Below are positions 55,298-64,000 of a stretch of 64,000 nt of DNA, one piece after another; the first letter of the stretch is position 1; every line of letters starts with the position of its first letter. Source of the stretch: Halothiobacillus sp. (GTDB lineage: Bacteria; Pseudomonadota; Gammaproteobacteria; Halothiobacillales; Halothiobacillaceae). A program made the position numbers and the translations under genes. Where the stretch lies: positions 1-64,000 of the forward strand of contig NZ_JAQTTX010000003.1 of assembly GCF_028710545.1 (NCBI RefSeq), in the 5' to 3' direction. The notes under the pieces were generated by a model. That model had not been told where the DNA came from, searched no databases, and saw nothing but the letters and a program-made list of their open reading frames with translations.

Positions 55298-56189
55298 CTT
55301 TCGGAGCATCCTTTGCTTCGTTTCCATGTCGTGGTTTTATGACCACCGTACAGGTCATGCCCGCTGCAATGTGGACGCTCGCGGGAATCTTTTCCAGCTT
55401 GATGCGTACGGGAATCCGGCTTGCGAGGCGTACCCAGTTGAATACCGGGTTGACGTCTGCCGTCAGGTCCGGCGCGACCGGATTGTCCCGATCTGCAATC
55501 GCGTAGGCAATGCTGGCGACCCGCCCGCTGATGGCCTTGGTGTGCCCCAACAAGGTCACCCGTGCCGGATCGCCCACTTGAACGTGCCGCAAACGCGTTT
55601 CCTCGAAATAACCGTATACCCAGAACGAGTCGGCATCGACGATGGCCATTTTGGGTGCGCCGACGGCGGCGTAATCACCGGGGCGCAACAACAGGTTGGT
55701 GACATAGCCGTTGACCGGCGCGCGAACGGTGGCGCGCTCAAGATTGAGTTTGGCGAGATCCAGTTCGGCTTTGGCTTGGTCGTAGGCTGCCTCAGCTTCC
55801 CGTGCGGCGATCTGCGTGTCGGTATTCTGCTCGGCGGACACCACTTCAGGATCGAGGGCGACCCGTCGTTTGGCCTGCTGCCGCTTCATTTCAAGGGTTG
55901 CACGCGTCGCCGTGAGGTGTGCTTTTGCGTTGGCGAGTGCCAGCTGGTAGCGCGCCGGGTCCACTTCAAACAGAACATCGCCCCGGTGGACGAATTCGTT
56001 GTCGCGTACCGGAACCGCAACCACGCGGCCGCCGACATCCGCCGTGATCTGCACGATATTCGCCCGCACCCGACCATCCCGTGTCCACGGAGAATCCATG
56101 TAGCGCAGCCATAATTGGTACCCCAGATAGACGGCGATTCCGACAATCAAGCTGGTTAAAACAAAGCGGCCGACCGCAGCGTGTTTCAT
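55275..56189 (-). CDS. HlyD-family periplasmic adaptor of an efflux system
   Basis: This 304-residue membrane-fusion protein has one N-terminal membrane helix (FVLTSLIVGIAVYLGYQLWL). The biotinyl-lipoyl-like halves are TADVGGRVVAVPVRDNEFVHRGDVLFEVDP and VRAPVNGYVTNLLLRPGDYA, with a helical hairpin between (about 75-140) and a beta-barrel domain. It links an inner-membrane pump to an outer-membrane channel, as AaeA does with AaeB. Its ATG overlaps the DUF1656 stop (ATGA). The last 23 bases overlap the convergent yaeQ remnant. Confidence 0.92.
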   Translation of the reverse strand: MKHAAVGRFVLTSLIVGIAVYLGYQLWLRYMDSPWTRDGRVRANIVQITADVGGRVVAVPVRDNEFVHRGDVLFEVDPARYQLALANAKAHLTATRATLEMKRQQAKRRVALDPEVVSAEQNTDTQIAAREAEAAYDQAKAELDLAKLNLERATVRAPVNGYVTNLLLRPGDYAAVGAPKMAIVDADSFWVYGYFEETRLRHVQVGDPARVTLLGHTKAISGRVASIAYAIADRDNPVAPDLTADVNPVFNWVRLASRIPVRIKLEKIPASVHIAAGMTCTVVIKPRHGNEAKDAPKVKASTPG

Positions 56190-56386
56190 GAGTACCACCA
56201 TAGCCCAAGGCCACTGAACAAAATCACAAACAGGGCAAACCGGAACAGGGCCGGGTGCCAGACAAAACGATCCCAATCGACATCACGCAGAAGTTGATCG
56301 ATCAGCACGTAGATCAGGGCGCTGCCGATCAGGATGAGCAGCAACGTCGGTATCAGCGCATCGAACAACGGAATTTCACGCGGCAT
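56186..56386 (-). CDS. DUF1656 small membrane protein
   Basis: This 66-residue protein has two membrane helices and starts MPREIPLFDALIPTLL, typical of DUF1656 (AaeX/YtcA-like) proteins found between FUSC and HlyD genes of aromatic-acid efflux operons. The function is unsettled. It overlaps the FUSC gene by 11 bases and the HlyD gene by 4. Confidence 0.9.
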   Translation of the reverse strand: MPREIPLFDALIPTLLLILIGSALIYVLIDQLLRDVDWDRFVWHPALFRFALFVILFSGLGLWWYS

Positions 56387-58559
56387 AACCGGCCACCTCC
56401 TTGCTCACTTCCGGCTCGGGGGCGGCAGGACGGTCGATATCCGGGATGGCTTGAACCTGAAGTTGAATCAGGTGCAGGTAAATCTGGATTTTCCGGTCAT
56501 TGGATGTCGGCTCTTTTCCCTTGTTGTCGAATACTTGGTCGAATACCTGTGGGATGACGTTGTTGAATGCCTGCCGAAGCGCGCGCAAATTGCGCTGATT
56601 TCGATGGCGGTAAAACCGGGCCAAGGCGGAAATGGCCGTTTGAACGGACGACAGTCGGGCGGCATCGAGCGAATGGGGCTGTCCGAGCAGCGTGCGCAAT
56701 TCAAGGACGGCGCTGCCCAGTTCCTGGATGGTCAGCGCATCGGTCAATGTGGCGCGATCTTTGGCTGTGTTGAAACCACGCATGCCGGCGATCTGCCGCA
56801 GCAATTCGCGGGAATCGCGTTCGAACTGCGGGCGCAGACCGGTCAGCGGGTTCAGGCAGGCGACGATCAGCTGTCGATTCAGTGCCCGCATCATGCGATA
56901 GCGCGACAACTGGTTGCCCATGGGCATGACGGTCAAGAAGGCGAGTGCCGCGATCGTGGCCGAGACCAGCAGGGCGATCCCGCTGTTCAATAGCCCGGCG
57001 TAGTTGAATTGGGTGACATTGTCCGGAATGGCCAAGGTACTGAAAAACATCCCGAAGCCTACTCCGATTGCACCCCATTTCGGGCGGGTCATCAAATAGG
57101 CGGCGAAGGCCAGAAACGGTATCAGCCCGAACGTCAATTGCGTGAATCCATGCAGATTGGGCAACACCATGAACTGGAAGGCAAAGGCGGCGACGAACGA
57201 GAGGGCAATCCCCTGCCACAACTGGAAAACCATCTTGGCTGGGTTCGGAGCGGTGGAAAACAGGGCGCTGACGACAACGGCGATGGTGAGCGCCAGAACG
57301 CCGGTGGGCCATGCCGAGTTGATCCAGAACACCGACATCGCACCCAGCATCAACACGGTGCGCAATCCCGCGATCAGGGGTTGTGAGAAATCCGTGGCGT
57401 GGCGACCATGCTGAATCAGAGGTGGCGCCTGGTCATCATCCTCAATGATTCGTGCGTCCTGCAGGGCCGAGTGACTGCGCCCATAGTGCCGGAATTCATC
57501 GATAAACTGTTCGAGCAGCATCAGTGCCGTATCGAAGGCGAGTTGTTGTTCGGGCGAGAACGTGTTTTCTGCCAGGATTCTGGATTTGTGTTTCTGTATC
57601 TCGGCCTGCCACTCGCCGATATACGACATGAGTTGCTGTGCTTCAAAGGCCGATGTCGGAACATGGGTTTGCAGTAGCCGCACGCCAGTGGCCAGCAGAG
57701 GATCGAGCGCTTCGCGGACGGCATTCATGCTGGGGTCGTTGAGCCGCAGGATGTGTCGGTTCAGAACGTGCAGCGTGCTGGCGGCGGCAATCAGATCGGC
57801 GCTCATGCGCAGAATGGTCTGGTTTTGCAGGCGGGTTTTAGGGTTGTCGAAAATCCCGACGGAACGGTAGCTGTCGAGCGTGACAATTTCGTTGATCGCC
57901 TTCAGGTGCAGGCTGCCCCATTCCTCAGTAGGCACCCCGAAACTGAGCGCTCGACCCGATGAGTTCGCAAAGGTTGCGAATCGCTTGAGTGCGGCCGATA
58001 GCAACAATTCGCGTATCGAAAGCGGGAAGACAAGTCCGCTGATGGTGCTGGCGACCAGGATGCCAAGCAAGACTTCGGTGAGCCGCGTGACGGCAATATC
58101 AAATGCGGCATTGGGGTCCATGGCGGCGGGCAAGCCGACCAGACATGCGGTGTAGCCCGCCAGCACGAAGGCGTAGGACTGAAAGTTGCGATAGATCGTT
58201 GCACCCGCCGTCAGCATGCCAACCCAGATCGCCAGCCCGATCAGGAACATAACCCGTTCCTGTGCGAAAGCAGCCACAAGCAGCAGTGCCACGCCACTGC
58301 CAATAATCGTGCCCAGGGCGCGGTAGAAGCCTTTCGCCAACACCATCCCCGTTCGGGCCTGCATGACGATAAATACGGTAACGACCGCTGTCTTCGGTGA
58401 TTCCAGTTCCAGTCGATAGGCCAGCCAGAGGGCAATCAGCGCGGCGATTAACGTTTTGAGCACGAACAGCCAGCTTGCCGCCTCTTCCTTGAAGAAGTTC
58501 TGCAAGGCGACCAGGCGTTGCCGCCCGATGAGCGCGGACTGTGACGGTTCTGGATTCAC
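56376..58559 (-). CDS. FUSC-family inner-membrane efflux protein (AaeB-like)
   Basis: This 727-residue protein has two hydrophobic blocks of about five to six helices each (about 30-185 and 375-525) separated by soluble regions. This is the fusaric-acid-resistance / p-hydroxybenzoate exporter architecture. Family segments include LESPKTAVVTVFIVMQARTGMVLAKGFYRALGTIIGS at the N-terminus. With the HlyD and TolC-like partners it should export aromatic acids or similar compounds across both membranes. It overlaps marR by 4 bases. Confidence 0.9.
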   Translation of the reverse strand: MNPEPSQSALIGRQRLVALQNFFKEEAASWLFVLKTLIAALIALWLAYRLELESPKTAVVTVFIVMQARTGMVLAKGFYRALGTIIGSGVALLLVAAFAQERVMFLIGLAIWVGMLTAGATIYRNFQSYAFVLAGYTACLVGLPAAMDPNAAFDIAVTRLTEVLLGILVASTISGLVFPLSIRELLLSAALKRFATFANSSGRALSFGVPTEEWGSLHLKAINEIVTLDSYRSVGIFDNPKTRLQNQTILRMSADLIAAASTLHVLNRHILRLNDPSMNAVREALDPLLATGVRLLQTHVPTSAFEAQQLMSYIGEWQAEIQKHKSRILAENTFSPEQQLAFDTALMLLEQFIDEFRHYGRSHSALQDARIIEDDDQAPPLIQHGRHATDFSQPLIAGLRTVLMLGAMSVFWINSAWPTGVLALTIAVVVSALFSTAPNPAKMVFQLWQGIALSFVAAFAFQFMVLPNLHGFTQLTFGLIPFLAFAAYLMTRPKWGAIGVGFGMFFSTLAIPDNVTQFNYAGLLNSGIALLVSATIAALAFLTVMPMGNQLSRYRMMRALNRQLIVACLNPLTGLRPQFERDSRELLRQIAGMRGFNTAKDRATLTDALTIQELGSAVLELRTLLGQPHSLDAARLSSVQTAISALARFYRHRNQRNLRALRQAFNNVIPQVFDQVFDNKGKEPTSNDRKIQIYLHLIQLQVQAIPDIDRPAAPEPEVSKEVAGYAA

Positions 58560-59083
58560 GGCATCTGTTCCTGCCCTTCGATGACCTTGCGCAACAGATA
58601 GTCGAGTTGCAGGCGTTCCGCTGTGTCCAGCAGGGCGAAATTGTTTCGGGTTACCGTGACGACATCAGGGAGAACTTCAGTGATCCGTTTCTCGCCGGCC
58701 GTCGTTAAGCGTACTTGTACCTTGCGGCGATCAACGGAATCGACTTCGCGGGAAATCAGGCCTTGACGCAGTAGATCGTCGCAAATACGGGTGATGTTTG
58801 CGGATTTTTCATGGGTGGCATCTACCAGTTGCGAGGGTGTCAGCGTCTGGTCGATCGAGCCGAAAAGCATGACCATGACGGCGTAGCCGGTGTGATTCAA
58901 TCCATGGTGTTTGAGGGCACGGTTGGCATGATTGGAGAGGCCCTTGGCGACGAAGTTGGTCAGTCGCGCGAGGGTGACGGTTTCCCGATCGAAAGCGGGA
59001 AAACGTTTCGCCGTCAGGGCGAGGCGGGCGTCTGCTGGCGCAAAGCTCTTTGCCAGTTTTGCGGCAGGTGTTGGTTTGGTCAT
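58556..59083 (-). CDS. MarR-family transcriptional regulator
   Basis: This 175-residue regulator has a winged helix-turn-helix: GYAVMVMLFGSIDQTLTPSQLVDATHEKSANITRICDDLLRQGLISREVDSVDRRKVQVRLT, with the DRR wing motif. MarR proteins usually bind phenolic ligands and repress their own efflux operons. It is the second gene of the operon, and a 27-base dyad over the operon's start codon (60560-60586) is the likely operator. It overlaps both neighbours by 4 bases. Confidence 0.92.
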   Translation of the reverse strand: MTKPTPAAKLAKSFAPADARLALTAKRFPAFDRETVTLARLTNFVAKGLSNHANRALKHHGLNHTGYAVMVMLFGSIDQTLTPSQLVDATHEKSANITRICDDLLRQGLISREVDSVDRRKVQVRLTTAGEKRITEVLPDVVTVTRNNFALLDTAERLQLDYLLRKVIEGQEQMP

Positions 59084-60564
59084 CCGGTGACTCCTTGTGA
59101 AGCATGGGGCAGGGTGTGGGGCAGAACGGTTCCGCCGAGCGCAGCGTACAACTGAGCGAGCGCGGCGCTGGCCTCGGCATTCAGCGAAATGCGTTGCGCT
59201 TCCAGATTGAGCACGGATTGTCGGGCGGCCAGCACGGGAAGACGATTGGTCAGCCCTGCGGCAAAGCGCTGTTCGGCGCGTTTCGCCTCGGCATCGGCGG
59301 CGCGTCGTGCGTCGTTCAATGCTGCACGGCGTTCTGCAAGCGTGTGGAGTTGCGTCAGGGCGCTGGCCGTTTGCTGCAAGGCGGTGAGCAGCGTCTTGTT
59401 GTATTCGGCGATGGCTTCGTCGTAGGCAGCGGTGCGCGCGCGCAACTGTCCGCGCAGCCGCCCACCTTCGAAAATGGGCAGAGTGAGTGCAGGAACGACG
59501 CCATAGTGCGCTGAATTCGATTGCAGGAAACGCGAAAAACCGCCGGAAGCCGCAAGTCCGCCCAGATACGCGGCAAGGTTGATATCCGGGTAAAACGCCG
59601 TCCGAGCGACGTGAATGTCCCGGGCGGCCGCTTCCATTTGCAGGCGTCGGGCGCGGACGTCCGGGCGGCTGCCGATCAGGTTCGCCGGTACATCATGCGG
59701 TACCGACCAGTCATCGCCCAATAAGACCGTCGGCGGTTGCAGCGGGGTGTCTGTCGCCGTACCCCGCCCGGTTAGGACGGCAATCTGCTCGGCACGCAGG
59801 TGCAGGTCTCCCGAGTAGGTGGCTACCTCTTCCTGATCGCGGGCGGCGGTCAGTTGGGCATCATACAGATGAGCCGCATCCGTCAGGCCGTGATCGAGGC
59901 GAATCTGTTCGATCTGTACGGCCCGGTCGGCTTCAGCCTGGCGTTCGGTGGCCGTTCGCAACAGCGCAACATCGGCGGCATAGTGCAGATACGCGCCCAC
60001 CAGCTGGCTCGAAAGCAGCAAAGCGGCGGCATTTCTGGCCTCGACACTGCTCTTGAGGCGATCTTCGGCCGCCTGAGCGATCGCCCGATTCTTCCCCCAT
60101 AAATCCAGAGCGTAGCTGGCGGAAAGATTGAAGCCATTGTCCCAGGTCGTGCTGCCGCCAAATGGCGGGGGGAAGAACTGGTTGTTGGTCCAGTGTGCCC
60201 TGCCGACGTGGGCATCCAGATCAGCGCGCGGTCGTTCGACAGCCCCGGCGGCTTCACTCAATCCTTCCGCCTGCCGGATGCGCGCCCGAGCAATGGCGAG
60301 ATCGGGGTTGTGCGTCAGTGCCTGCATCATCAGCGCGTCGAGCTGCCGGTCGTGCAATGCGTGCCACCATGCCTTTGCCTTGCTGGCGCTGGCTTCTTCA
60401 TCAGTTTGGTGGGACAAGCCCGAACTCAGGTTCAGCTGATCGACTGTCGTGGGCCGAGCGTGCGGCAGGATGCCCGACGGATCGGCGCATGCAGCCAGCA
60501 GCGCGCACACAGCGCCGATGGCGCTGATACGTAGTACAGACACTTGATGGGCGATTCTATTCAT
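59080..60564 (-). CDS. TolC/NodT-type outer-membrane efflux lipoprotein
   Basis: The protein has 494 residues with signal and lipobox ALLAAC near the N-terminus, followed by two TolC repeats. Segments such as ALTHNPDLAIARARIRQAEG, RPDVRARRLQMEAAARDIHVARTAFYPDINLAAYLGG and QQTASALTQLHTL are typical of the OprM/NodT family. It forms the outer-membrane exit duct. The start is the ATG at 60564; a second in-frame ATG at 60579 lies inside the -10 to operator region. Neither has a Shine-Dalgarno; a leaderless transcript is likely. Confidence 0.92.
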   Translation of the reverse strand: MNRIAHQVSVLRISAIGAVCALLAACADPSGILPHARPTTVDQLNLSSGLSHQTDEEASASKAKAWWHALHDRQLDALMMQALTHNPDLAIARARIRQAEGLSEAAGAVERPRADLDAHVGRAHWTNNQFFPPPFGGSTTWDNGFNLSASYALDLWGKNRAIAQAAEDRLKSSVEARNAAALLLSSQLVGAYLHYAADVALLRTATERQAEADRAVQIEQIRLDHGLTDAAHLYDAQLTAARDQEEVATYSGDLHLRAEQIAVLTGRGTATDTPLQPPTVLLGDDWSVPHDVPANLIGSRPDVRARRLQMEAAARDIHVARTAFYPDINLAAYLGGLAASGGFSRFLQSNSAHYGVVPALTLPIFEGGRLRGQLRARTAAYDEAIAEYNKTLLTALQQTASALTQLHTLAERRAALNDARRAADAEAKRAEQRFAAGLTNRLPVLAARQSVLNLEAQRISLNAEASAALAQLYAALGGTVLPHTLPHASQGVTG

Positions 60565-60586
60565 AAATAGATAATACATTTATGAA
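60560..60586. promoter_or_regulatory. dyad operator over the efflux operon start (probable MarR site)
   Basis: TTCATAAAT (60560-60568) and ATTTATGAA (60578-60586) form a perfect 9-9-9 dyad. It covers the start codon of the outer-membrane gene and the proposed -10 box. The size and AT-rich symmetry fit a MarR dimer, and the regulator is encoded next in the operon. Confidence 0.6.
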
Positions 60587-60598
60587 ATAAAAAGTGAA
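60571..60598 (-). promoter_or_regulatory. candidate promoter of the efflux operon
   Basis: On the minus strand TTCACT (complement of 60593-60598) is followed after 16 bases by TATTAT (complement of 60571-60576). Transcription would begin about at the ATG complement of 60562-60564, giving a leaderless mRNA, in line with the missing ribosome-binding site. Confidence 0.45.
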
Positions 60599-60715
60599 GA
60601 GGTTTTTTTCGTTGCGACAGCCATGAACTGGCGAGTAAAAACAGGGTTGCTGATGTTCAGACTTACCAAAACCCGGGCAAATAGATTTAACGGCTAGTAA
60701 TTATTACTTGCATTT

Positions 60716-60757
60716 AACCTTAATCTAAGGTTCATCCCGGTGTCACCCACGCTTCAT
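60716..60757. promoter_or_regulatory. inverted repeat and 11-base periodic repeats upstream of the PhoX-like gene
   Basis: AACCTTA-ATC-TAAGGTT (60716-60732) is a 7-3-7 dyad. It is followed by TTCAT, GTCAC and TTCAT with their CA steps at 60733, 60744 and 60755, exactly 11 bases apart, which is the spacing of PhoB boxes. A further palindrome CAAGCCAA/TTGGCTTG lies at 60783-60800. Regulation by phosphate is suggested, not shown. Confidence 0.35.
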
Positions 60758-60835
60758 CGAAGCTCCCTAAAGTCGCGCTCCACAAGCCAATTTTGGCTTG
60801 ATATTGAATGCAAAATAATTCCTGGAGCCTCAACG

Positions 60836-62782
60836 ATGAACAAGAATATCCTCGCGCTGGCCATTGCCGGCGTCCTCTCAGTTGGTTTGGCTGGTTGCAA
60901 TAGCTCGGACGACACAACCGCTAGCACAACGCCTGAACCTACCACCCCGGCACCTACTGCAACCGGCGTTACCTTCTCGGCGACACCGGTAGCAAGCACG
61001 GATGCCGAGCACTTGACGACCTATACCAAATCGGTAGCGACAGTGACGTACAGCGATGGCAGCACCAAAGATTTTCCATTGACGTACAACCGGTTGTTCA
61101 AAAACACCGATCAGGTTGCAACCGTCAATGGCAGCAAGCAGGCTGCCGGCCAACTGTATGATATGGACATGAAGCCCATCATGGATCCAAATGGCGCTCC
61201 GGTCATTGCCGAAACGCCGGATGCCAACAGTCTTTTGAACGTGGACGGCAATCTGTTCATGGTAACCCACTGGGAATACGACAGTATTCTTGCAGATGGA
61301 CAAAAATCATACAAAGCAGCCGGTTGGTACAGCCGTATGCCGATGGAGATGAGCCTGTCGTCCATAAATCAGGACAAGGATGGAACATTATCGGTGGTCA
61401 GCCAGCAGCCGGTTGATTTTGCGAGCGTCAAAGGCGGTTGGATTTTCTGCGCGGGCGGCCCCACACCATGGAATACCCATATGGGTGGCGAGGAAGATTA
61501 TGATCTTTACTTCGTGCCTGGCGAGAAAAAATACACCACGACGGCGGCTGGCTTAAAAGCCCTGACTGAGGTGTATTTCAATAATACGCAAACGGCAAAT
61601 CCGTATCAGTATGGCTTTCCCGTTGAGGTCGCGGTTAAAAAAGACGGCAGCTATGACGTCACCAAGCATTATGAAATGGGCCGCGGTACCTGGGAATTGG
61701 CGCGCTGGGCGGCAGATGGCCGCACCGCGATTTATGGCGACGATGGCGCCTACGCTGGTTTGTTCATGTTCGTGGGCGATGTAGCCAACAACCCGAAAGC
61801 AGGCGGCACCGTGTACGCAGCCAAGTGGAATCAAACCTCAGCTGACGGAGCGGATGGACCTGGCGCCAATATCTCCTGGGTCAAACTGGGTCACGGCACC
61901 TACGATGAAATCAAGGCCATCGTTGATAGCAACATCACGATCAACGATATTTTCGAAATCGCCTTAACGGATACACCCGGTTACATTCCGACCCGTGCTG
62001 GTTCTGCTGAAACCGTCTGGATCAAGCTCAAGCCCGGTATGGAACAGGCAGCCGCTTTCCTGGAAACACGGCGCTATGCGGCCTACTTGGGGGCAACCAC
62101 AGAATTCACCAAGGGTGAAGGCGTGGCGTTCAATGAAAAAGACAAGAAAATGTACTACGCCATCAGTTACATCCAATCTTCGATGTTGACTAACGATGGT
62201 GGCCCGGTCGATGACATCCGTGCTGCGGGCAACGCGGCGGGTGCGACTTACACCTTCGATCTGGCGGCCAATCAAAAGGATACAGCGGGCAACCCGATCA
62301 ACTCAGCCTATGTTGCCACCAAGGCTTATGTGGAGCCGATGCTGCTCGGCAAACCGATTGTTGCGGATGCCAACGGTAATACGGCAGATGTGAACTTCAT
62401 TGCGAACACTGACAACCTGTTCTACTCCGAGCCGATGCGTACATTGTTTGTTGGCGAAGACTCAGGTAACCACGTGAACAATTTTGTCTGGGCCTATAAC
62501 GTCGACAGCCAAAAACTCTCACGGATTTTGTCCACAGCGGCGGGCGCCGAGGCCACCGGCTTGCAGATCGTGGACGATATTGGTGGTTATGCTTACATCA
62601 TGAGCAACACGCAACACCAAGGCGACTGGATCAAGAGCCAAGATGCCAACCTGACCACGAAGCTCAAAGCTGAGGCCGAAAAACTCTTCGGCGTTAATAG
62701 TGTTGGTACATTGAATTACTACCTGCAAGCGGATGTGGGTTACATCGGTGGCCTGCCCGCAATCACTGCACCCAAGAAATAA
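60836..62782 (+). CDS. PhoX/DUF839-family lipoprotein
   Basis: This 648-residue lipoprotein has lipobox LAGC, a Thr/Pro-rich linker and a DUF839 (PhoX-like) beta-propeller region. FCAGGPTPWNTHMGGEEDY corresponds to the PhoX CxGGxTPWGT..xxEE calcium/iron site, and WAADGRTAIYGDDGAYAGLFMFV to a propeller blade. PhoX enzymes are Ca/Fe alkaline phosphatases; members of DUF839 without all ligands have other or unknown roles. The ATG at 60836 follows TGGAG. The next gene, 113 bases downstream beyond a terminator, encodes a haem lipoprotein. Confidence 0.8.
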   Translation: MNKNILALAIAGVLSVGLAGCNSSDDTTASTTPEPTTPAPTATGVTFSATPVASTDAEHLTTYTKSVATVTYSDGSTKDFPLTYNRLFKNTDQVATVNGSKQAAGQLYDMDMKPIMDPNGAPVIAETPDANSLLNVDGNLFMVTHWEYDSILADGQKSYKAAGWYSRMPMEMSLSSINQDKDGTLSVVSQQPVDFASVKGGWIFCAGGPTPWNTHMGGEEDYDLYFVPGEKKYTTTAAGLKALTEVYFNNTQTANPYQYGFPVEVAVKKDGSYDVTKHYEMGRGTWELARWAADGRTAIYGDDGAYAGLFMFVGDVANNPKAGGTVYAAKWNQTSADGADGPGANISWVKLGHGTYDEIKAIVDSNITINDIFEIALTDTPGYIPTRAGSAETVWIKLKPGMEQAAAFLETRRYAAYLGATTEFTKGEGVAFNEKDKKMYYAISYIQSSMLTNDGGPVDDIRAAGNAAGATYTFDLAANQKDTAGNPINSAYVATKAYVEPMLLGKPIVADANGNTADVNFIANTDNLFYSEPMRTLFVGEDSGNHVNNFVWAYNVDSQKLSRILSTAAGAEATGLQIVDDIGGYAYIMSNTQHQGDWIKSQDANLTTKLKAEAEKLFGVNSVGTLNYYLQADVGYIGGLPAITAPKK

Positions 62783-62819
62783 GTCGGGTTCAAACGCCCT
62801 GCCGCAAGGCGGGGTATAG

Positions 62820-62847
62820 GGCCGGAATGACTCTGGCCTTATTTTTT
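62820..62847 (+). terminator. intrinsic terminator after the PhoX-like gene
   Basis: A 7-bp stem (62820-62826 with 62832-62838, one G-T pair, loop 62827-62831) is followed by TTATTTTTT. It lies 38 bases after the stop codon. Confidence 0.8.
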
Positions 62848-62895
62848 CACCAGCAATCAATTATCTGATTTCTATTGAAAAAATAGGATTTCATC

Positions 62896-64000
62896 ATGCA
62901 GAATACCACCCAAACGCTGCGCTATTTATCCCTTGCGAGCCTCATTACCATAGGCTTGGTCGGCTGTGGCGGCGGGGGCTCATCAACACCGCAGTCCCCC
63001 CAACCACCTGCACCAAATCCCACGGCGCAGCAACTTCCGCTGCTCGGGGAGTACATTAGCCGCGCCTCCTTCGCCAACCCGCACGCGCATATTCCCGCGC
63101 AGTGTTTTATTGAAACCGGCGGCGGTACGCAAAATGCCTGCCTGTTTTGCCATACCAACGGCGTGGCTGCACTCAAACTAGGCAACAACAATCCGCAGGC
63201 TGGGCTGAACCCCAACATCGGTAACCTGCAAGCCGAGTATGCTTTTGGCGTATTCGATTATCCGCAGGTGGTGAATTCCAGTATTAACCCCTGGATGAAC
63301 ACGTTAAAGCCTGAAGTGTTACATACGGCCGTTGCCGCACTGGGCGCCAATGCGGCCGACTGGGACATGCAAACCTATATTCGCCAAAACAACTGGCAAG
63401 CGGCCTTTGCCAAGCGCGCGGCACTGGGCGCTCTGACCTCCTGGGATGCGGGTGTGGATTCACCGTTTCGCGTGTTCCCCAGCTTAAACCCAGATGACCT
63501 GCCCGCTAAAGCCGATGGGTTTGTACGCACGAATAATCCAGCAGGTAGCCTGTTCCAGGATGAGCAAGGCTTAATGACGGGTTGGCGCGCGGTGAACTTT
63601 ATGCCCTATGGCATATTCACCCCGCTGGCGGGTAGCGTTTCTGGCATTTATATCCGCCTGCCCAAGGTGTTCATGCAGACCGCCAGCGGTGCGTTTTCGA
63701 CCGCGACCTATGCCGAAAATCTGGATCGGGTAGCCGCGAATATCCAGAACCGACTCACGTCGGAGCAAACGCATTATGTCGGCGCGGCCAGCAATATCGA
63801 GATTGTTCGGGGTCAATATCCGCTGGGCACCGAGTTCGCGCACCCCTTGCATTATGTGGATGTTCAGGCCGATGGCAGCAATCCTGCCATCAGCCCCTTT
63901 CCGGGCACACGCGCGCAACGGGTCAAGGAAGTCCGCTGGATGATCAAATTGCACGAATGGTATCCCGCCGAGTTTGGCAACACCCTGAAGGAAGAGTCCG
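62896..64000 (+). CDS. c-type haem lipoprotein, 3' end outside the window
   Basis: At least 368 residues are open to the window end. The signal peptide has lipobox LVGC at about residue 24, followed by GGGGSS and a Pro-rich linker. ACLFCHTNG contains CLFCH at 82-86, the CxxCH haem-attachment site, so it should be a periplasm-facing or outer-membrane-anchored cytochrome. The rest of the chain is rich in Asn, Ala and Trp and I do not recognise a domain. AGGA lies nine bases before the ATG at 62896. It may receive or donate electrons in the periplasm; partners are unknown. Confidence 0.75.
   Translation, partial: MQNTTQTLRYLSLASLITIGLVGCGGGGSSTPQSPQPPAPNPTAQQLPLLGEYISRASFANPHAHIPAQCFIETGGGTQNACLFCHTNGVAALKLGNNNPQAGLNPNIGNLQAEYAFGVFDYPQVVNSSINPWMNTLKPEVLHTAVAALGANAADWDMQTYIRQNNWQAAFAKRAALGALTSWDAGVDSPFRVFPSLNPDDLPAKADGFVRTNNPAGSLFQDEQGLMTGWRAVNFMPYGIFTPLAGSVSGIYIRLPKVFMQTASGAFSTATYAENLDRVAANIQNRLTSEQTHYVGAASNIEIVRGQYPLGTEFAHPLHYVDVQADGSNPAISPFPGTRAQRVKEVRWMIKLHEWYPAEFGNTLKEES

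Overview
The window reads as chromosome of a gammaproteobacterium with moderately high GC. The gmk-rpoZ-spoT order and the presence of yfbR, yaeQ, slyB, rlmJ, arfB and a cydABX operon all fit that class. I cannot name the genus from sequence alone. Most of the window is ordinary, densely packed housekeeping sequence. One 14 kb defence island interrupts it, as does a family of palindromic elements that carry no gene.

Layout. 1-18.8 kb holds a partial protein phosphatase, rmuC, purH, a beta-hydroxyacid dehydrogenase, dgt and yfbR (two dNTP/dNMP pool enzymes), a pair of transhydrogenase-like membrane proteins downstream of trxB, hemH with a CinA-like gene, a fumarylacetoacetase-like gene, a HAD phosphatase, a Tat-exported PhoD phosphatase, a DegP protease and exonuclease III. 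18.8-32.2 kb holds a TerC-family protein, slyB, a DedA protein, gmk, rpoZ, spoT, a run of HDOD, BolA and GGDEF-EAL genes, a ketohexokinase-Rieske fusion, a YfcE-like phosphoesterase, rlmJ and a GNAT gene.

32.2-46.6 kb is a genomic island whose genes all lie on the minus strand. Three tyrosine recombinases and a small coiled-coil protein, overlapping or nearly so, form the mobility module. They are followed without a real gap by hsdR, an hsdM-hsdS fusion carrying only one target-recognition domain, a protein with a HEPN-type RNETAH motif, and a 1058-residue reverse transcriptase fused to a nitrilase domain (the architecture of defence RT type 1, UG1). A remnant homologous to the 3' end of the HEPN gene lies beyond the RT, so the RT is flanked by two related sequences.

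46.6-64 kb holds ssb and uvrA (divergent), cydABX, a DUF3817 protein, arfB, a broken yaeQ, a tightly overlapping five-gene efflux operon (outer-membrane factor, MarR, FUSC, DUF1656, HlyD), a PhoX-like lipoprotein, and a c-type-haem lipoprotein that runs off the end.

The most unusual non-coding signal is a set of palindromic elements at 4223-4301, 6705-6865, 17651-17760, 19563-19927 and 54555-54828. They share CCTCTG/CAGAGG-type ends and are built from consecutive or nested hairpins. The copy at 54555-54828 sits inside yaeQ. Removing it while keeping one CTWAG target restores a full-length in-frame YaeQ, which is direct evidence that at least this one was mobile.
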